Below are positions 10,752 to 11,508 of a stretch of DNA of 11,508 nucleotides, one piece after another. Both the position numbers and the translations under genes were made by a program. The notes under the pieces were generated by a model. The model searched no databases. It worked only from the letters and a program-made list of their open reading frames with translations, and was not told where the DNA came from. Source of the stretch: Chitinophagales bacterium (GTDB lineage Bacteria > Bacteroidota > Bacteroidia > Chitinophagales > Chitinophagaceae); assembly GCA_020636495.1 (NCBI GenBank), contig JACJXQ010000001.1:1-11508 (forward strand), written 5' to 3'. Within the stretch, counting starts at the first letter, position 1, and the number at the start of each line of letters is the position of its first letter.

Positions 10752-11508
10752 TTAATTTGCGGGAAAAGTACCTGGACTAGGCGCACAAACTGGCGGCATA
10801 TAACCGAAATTCGCAATATTGTAATCCTGCCCTATTCCTAAATTTATCGTGCCCGTTGGGTCTGTACCGCCCGTCAAACTGCTGCCTGTCGGTTCTCCAT
10901 TTACTACTTCTACTACGTAGCTACCTGGGGGTAAGTTCGTGAAATCGTAATTGCCGCCGCCAGTCGTTAATTGCGTAGGATACACTACATCATCACCTCC
11001 ATCAGGAACACCGTCCGGACCATACCACGTCAATTGAATTTCCACACCGTCTATACCCGTACCCACTTCGTTCTGTGTACCGTCTCCATCCGTGTCTTCC
11101 CATACATAAGAACCAATGCTACCTGTACCTGTAAAACTCGCATCTATCGATAAATTACTGGTTGTGCCATCAAAACTAAAATCATTCGTAGAACCTGCGC
11201 CGTTTGCTCCTGTGATGTTATTGTTGTTGTTGCCTGTTGGAACTGTGCCGCTCACTTGATAACCACTTGGTGTTGTAAATACTACATAATAATCGCCCGC
11301 AGGTACGCCCGTGAACAAATAATTGCCACTCGCATCCGTCACATCCGTATAACTTGTCGCCGTATCCGTTGTCGCATCGTACAAGGTCGCCGTAACACCG
11401 GACAGCGGTAAATCACTTCCATTATATATACCGTCATTGTTCAAATCTATAAACACAAAATCACCGATGCTGCCCGTTGGTGGCTGATAACCAAAGTCGG
11501 CATCATTG
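10752..11508 (-). CDS. SdrD B-like repeat surface protein, C-terminal fragment
   Basis: The frame is open from the right edge to the TAA at 10752-10754, so the start is outside; an apparent GTG start at 11454-11456 is an internal Val codon within a conserved repeat (GSIGDFVFIDLNNDG). The visible 251 codons hold the last residues of one repeat (DADFGYQPP), a complete SdrD B-like repeat (about 11124-11474: GSIGDFVFIDLNNDGIYNGS, then SGVTATLYDA, GNYLFTGVPAGDYYVVF) and a second (about 10800-11123: GSIGSYVWEDTDGDGTQNEV, DGVEIQLTWYGPDG, GNYDFTNLPPGSYVVEV, NIANFGYMPP). The DLNNDG and DTDGDG loops resemble EF-hand-like calcium sites of the Sdr B family, which stiffen surface adhesin stalks. The protein ends CAPSPGTFPAN, with no LPXTG (not expected here) and no recognisable type IX sorting domain. 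Its function is probably structural or adhesive. Confidence 0.9.
   Translation of the reverse strand, partial: NDADFGYQPPTGSIGDFVFIDLNNDGIYNGSDLPLSGVTATLYDATTDTATSYTDVTDASGNYLFTGVPAGDYYVVFTTPSGYQVSGTVPTGNNNNNITGANGAGSTNDFSFDGTTSNLSIDASFTGTGSIGSYVWEDTDGDGTQNEVGTGIDGVEIQLTWYGPDGVPDGGDDVVYPTQLTTGGGNYDFTNLPPGSYVVEVVNGEPTGSSLTGGTDPTGTINLGIGQDYNIANFGYMPPVCAPSPGTFPAN
10800..11123 (-). repeat. SdrD B-like repeat, last
   Basis: It encodes GSIGSYVWEDTDGDGTQNEV, GTGIDGVEIQLTWYGPDGVP, GGNYDFTNLPPGSYVVEVVN and ends IGQDYNIANFGYMPP. All core elements of the family are present: V-W-x-D-x-D-G-D-G, G-V-x-V-x-L, Y-x-F-x-N-L-P-P-G-x-Y-x-V and D-x-x-F-G-Y. Confidence 0.88.
11124..11474 (-). repeat. SdrD B-like repeat, penultimate
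   Basis: It encodes GSIGDFVFIDLNNDGIYNGS, then PLSGVTATLYDATTDTATSY, DASGNYLFTGVPAGDYYVVF and an Asn/Gly-rich tail (NNNNNITGANGAGSTNDFSF). The D-x-N-x-D-G loop is the likely calcium site. It shares layout with the following repeat but little DNA identity. Confidence 0.85.

Noticed and set aside
10752..11456. Complete 234-residue gene starting at the GTG at 11454-11456
   Set aside because: The frame stays open to the right edge and the upstream residues (DADFGYQPPTGSIGDF) are the conserved beginning of the same SdrD B-like repeat, so the GTG is an internal Val.

Overview
The window comes from a Bacteroidota genome, most likely the Saprospiria/Chitinophagia or a related gliding or marine lineage. 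The evidence is the pair of short N-terminal signal peptides ending in Gln-rich junctions, very long Cys-poor beta-sandwich repeat proteins rich in Thr, Gly, Asn and Asp, AT-rich leaders without Shine-Dalgarno motifs, and a TAnnTTTG-type promoter element. The lineage is inferred from style; no marker gene is present.

Every supported gene lies on the minus strand, so the window is best read right to left. At the right edge is the C-terminal end of a protein with SdrD B-like repeats (10752-11508, start outside the window). A 183-bp AT-rich intergenic region follows (10569-10751), with a possible weak terminator and a Bacteroidota-type promoter. Next is a complete 524-residue exported protein (8994-10568) made of beta-rich modules. 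After only 35 bp begins a giant open reading frame (start at 8958) that runs without a stop through the left edge: at least 2986 residues with a signal peptide, two lamin-tail-like domains and a long string of Ig-like/adhesin modules. The many short plus-strand ORFs are antisense shadows of this gene.

The giant gene has an ordered internal repeat structure. Five in-frame 240-bp tandem units (2437-3636) are bracketed by two copies of a different 324-bp unit (2113-2436 and 3637-3960). Farther out lie two diverged copies of a module of about 1 kb (826-1806 and 4450-5514) and an extra copy of one of its sub-blocks (1831-2109). Two neighbouring 240-bp units are about 98% identical, which points to recent duplication or gene conversion.

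Together the genes look like a cell-surface/adhesion or extracellular-matrix locus, presumably using type IX secretion for the giant protein, although its C-terminus (where a sorting domain would be) is outside the window. Neither of the two visible C-termini carries a recognisable type IX sorting domain. I see no RNA gene, mobile element, CRISPR array, defence system or enzyme here, and I do not claim a new system; the repeat architecture is the most notable content.
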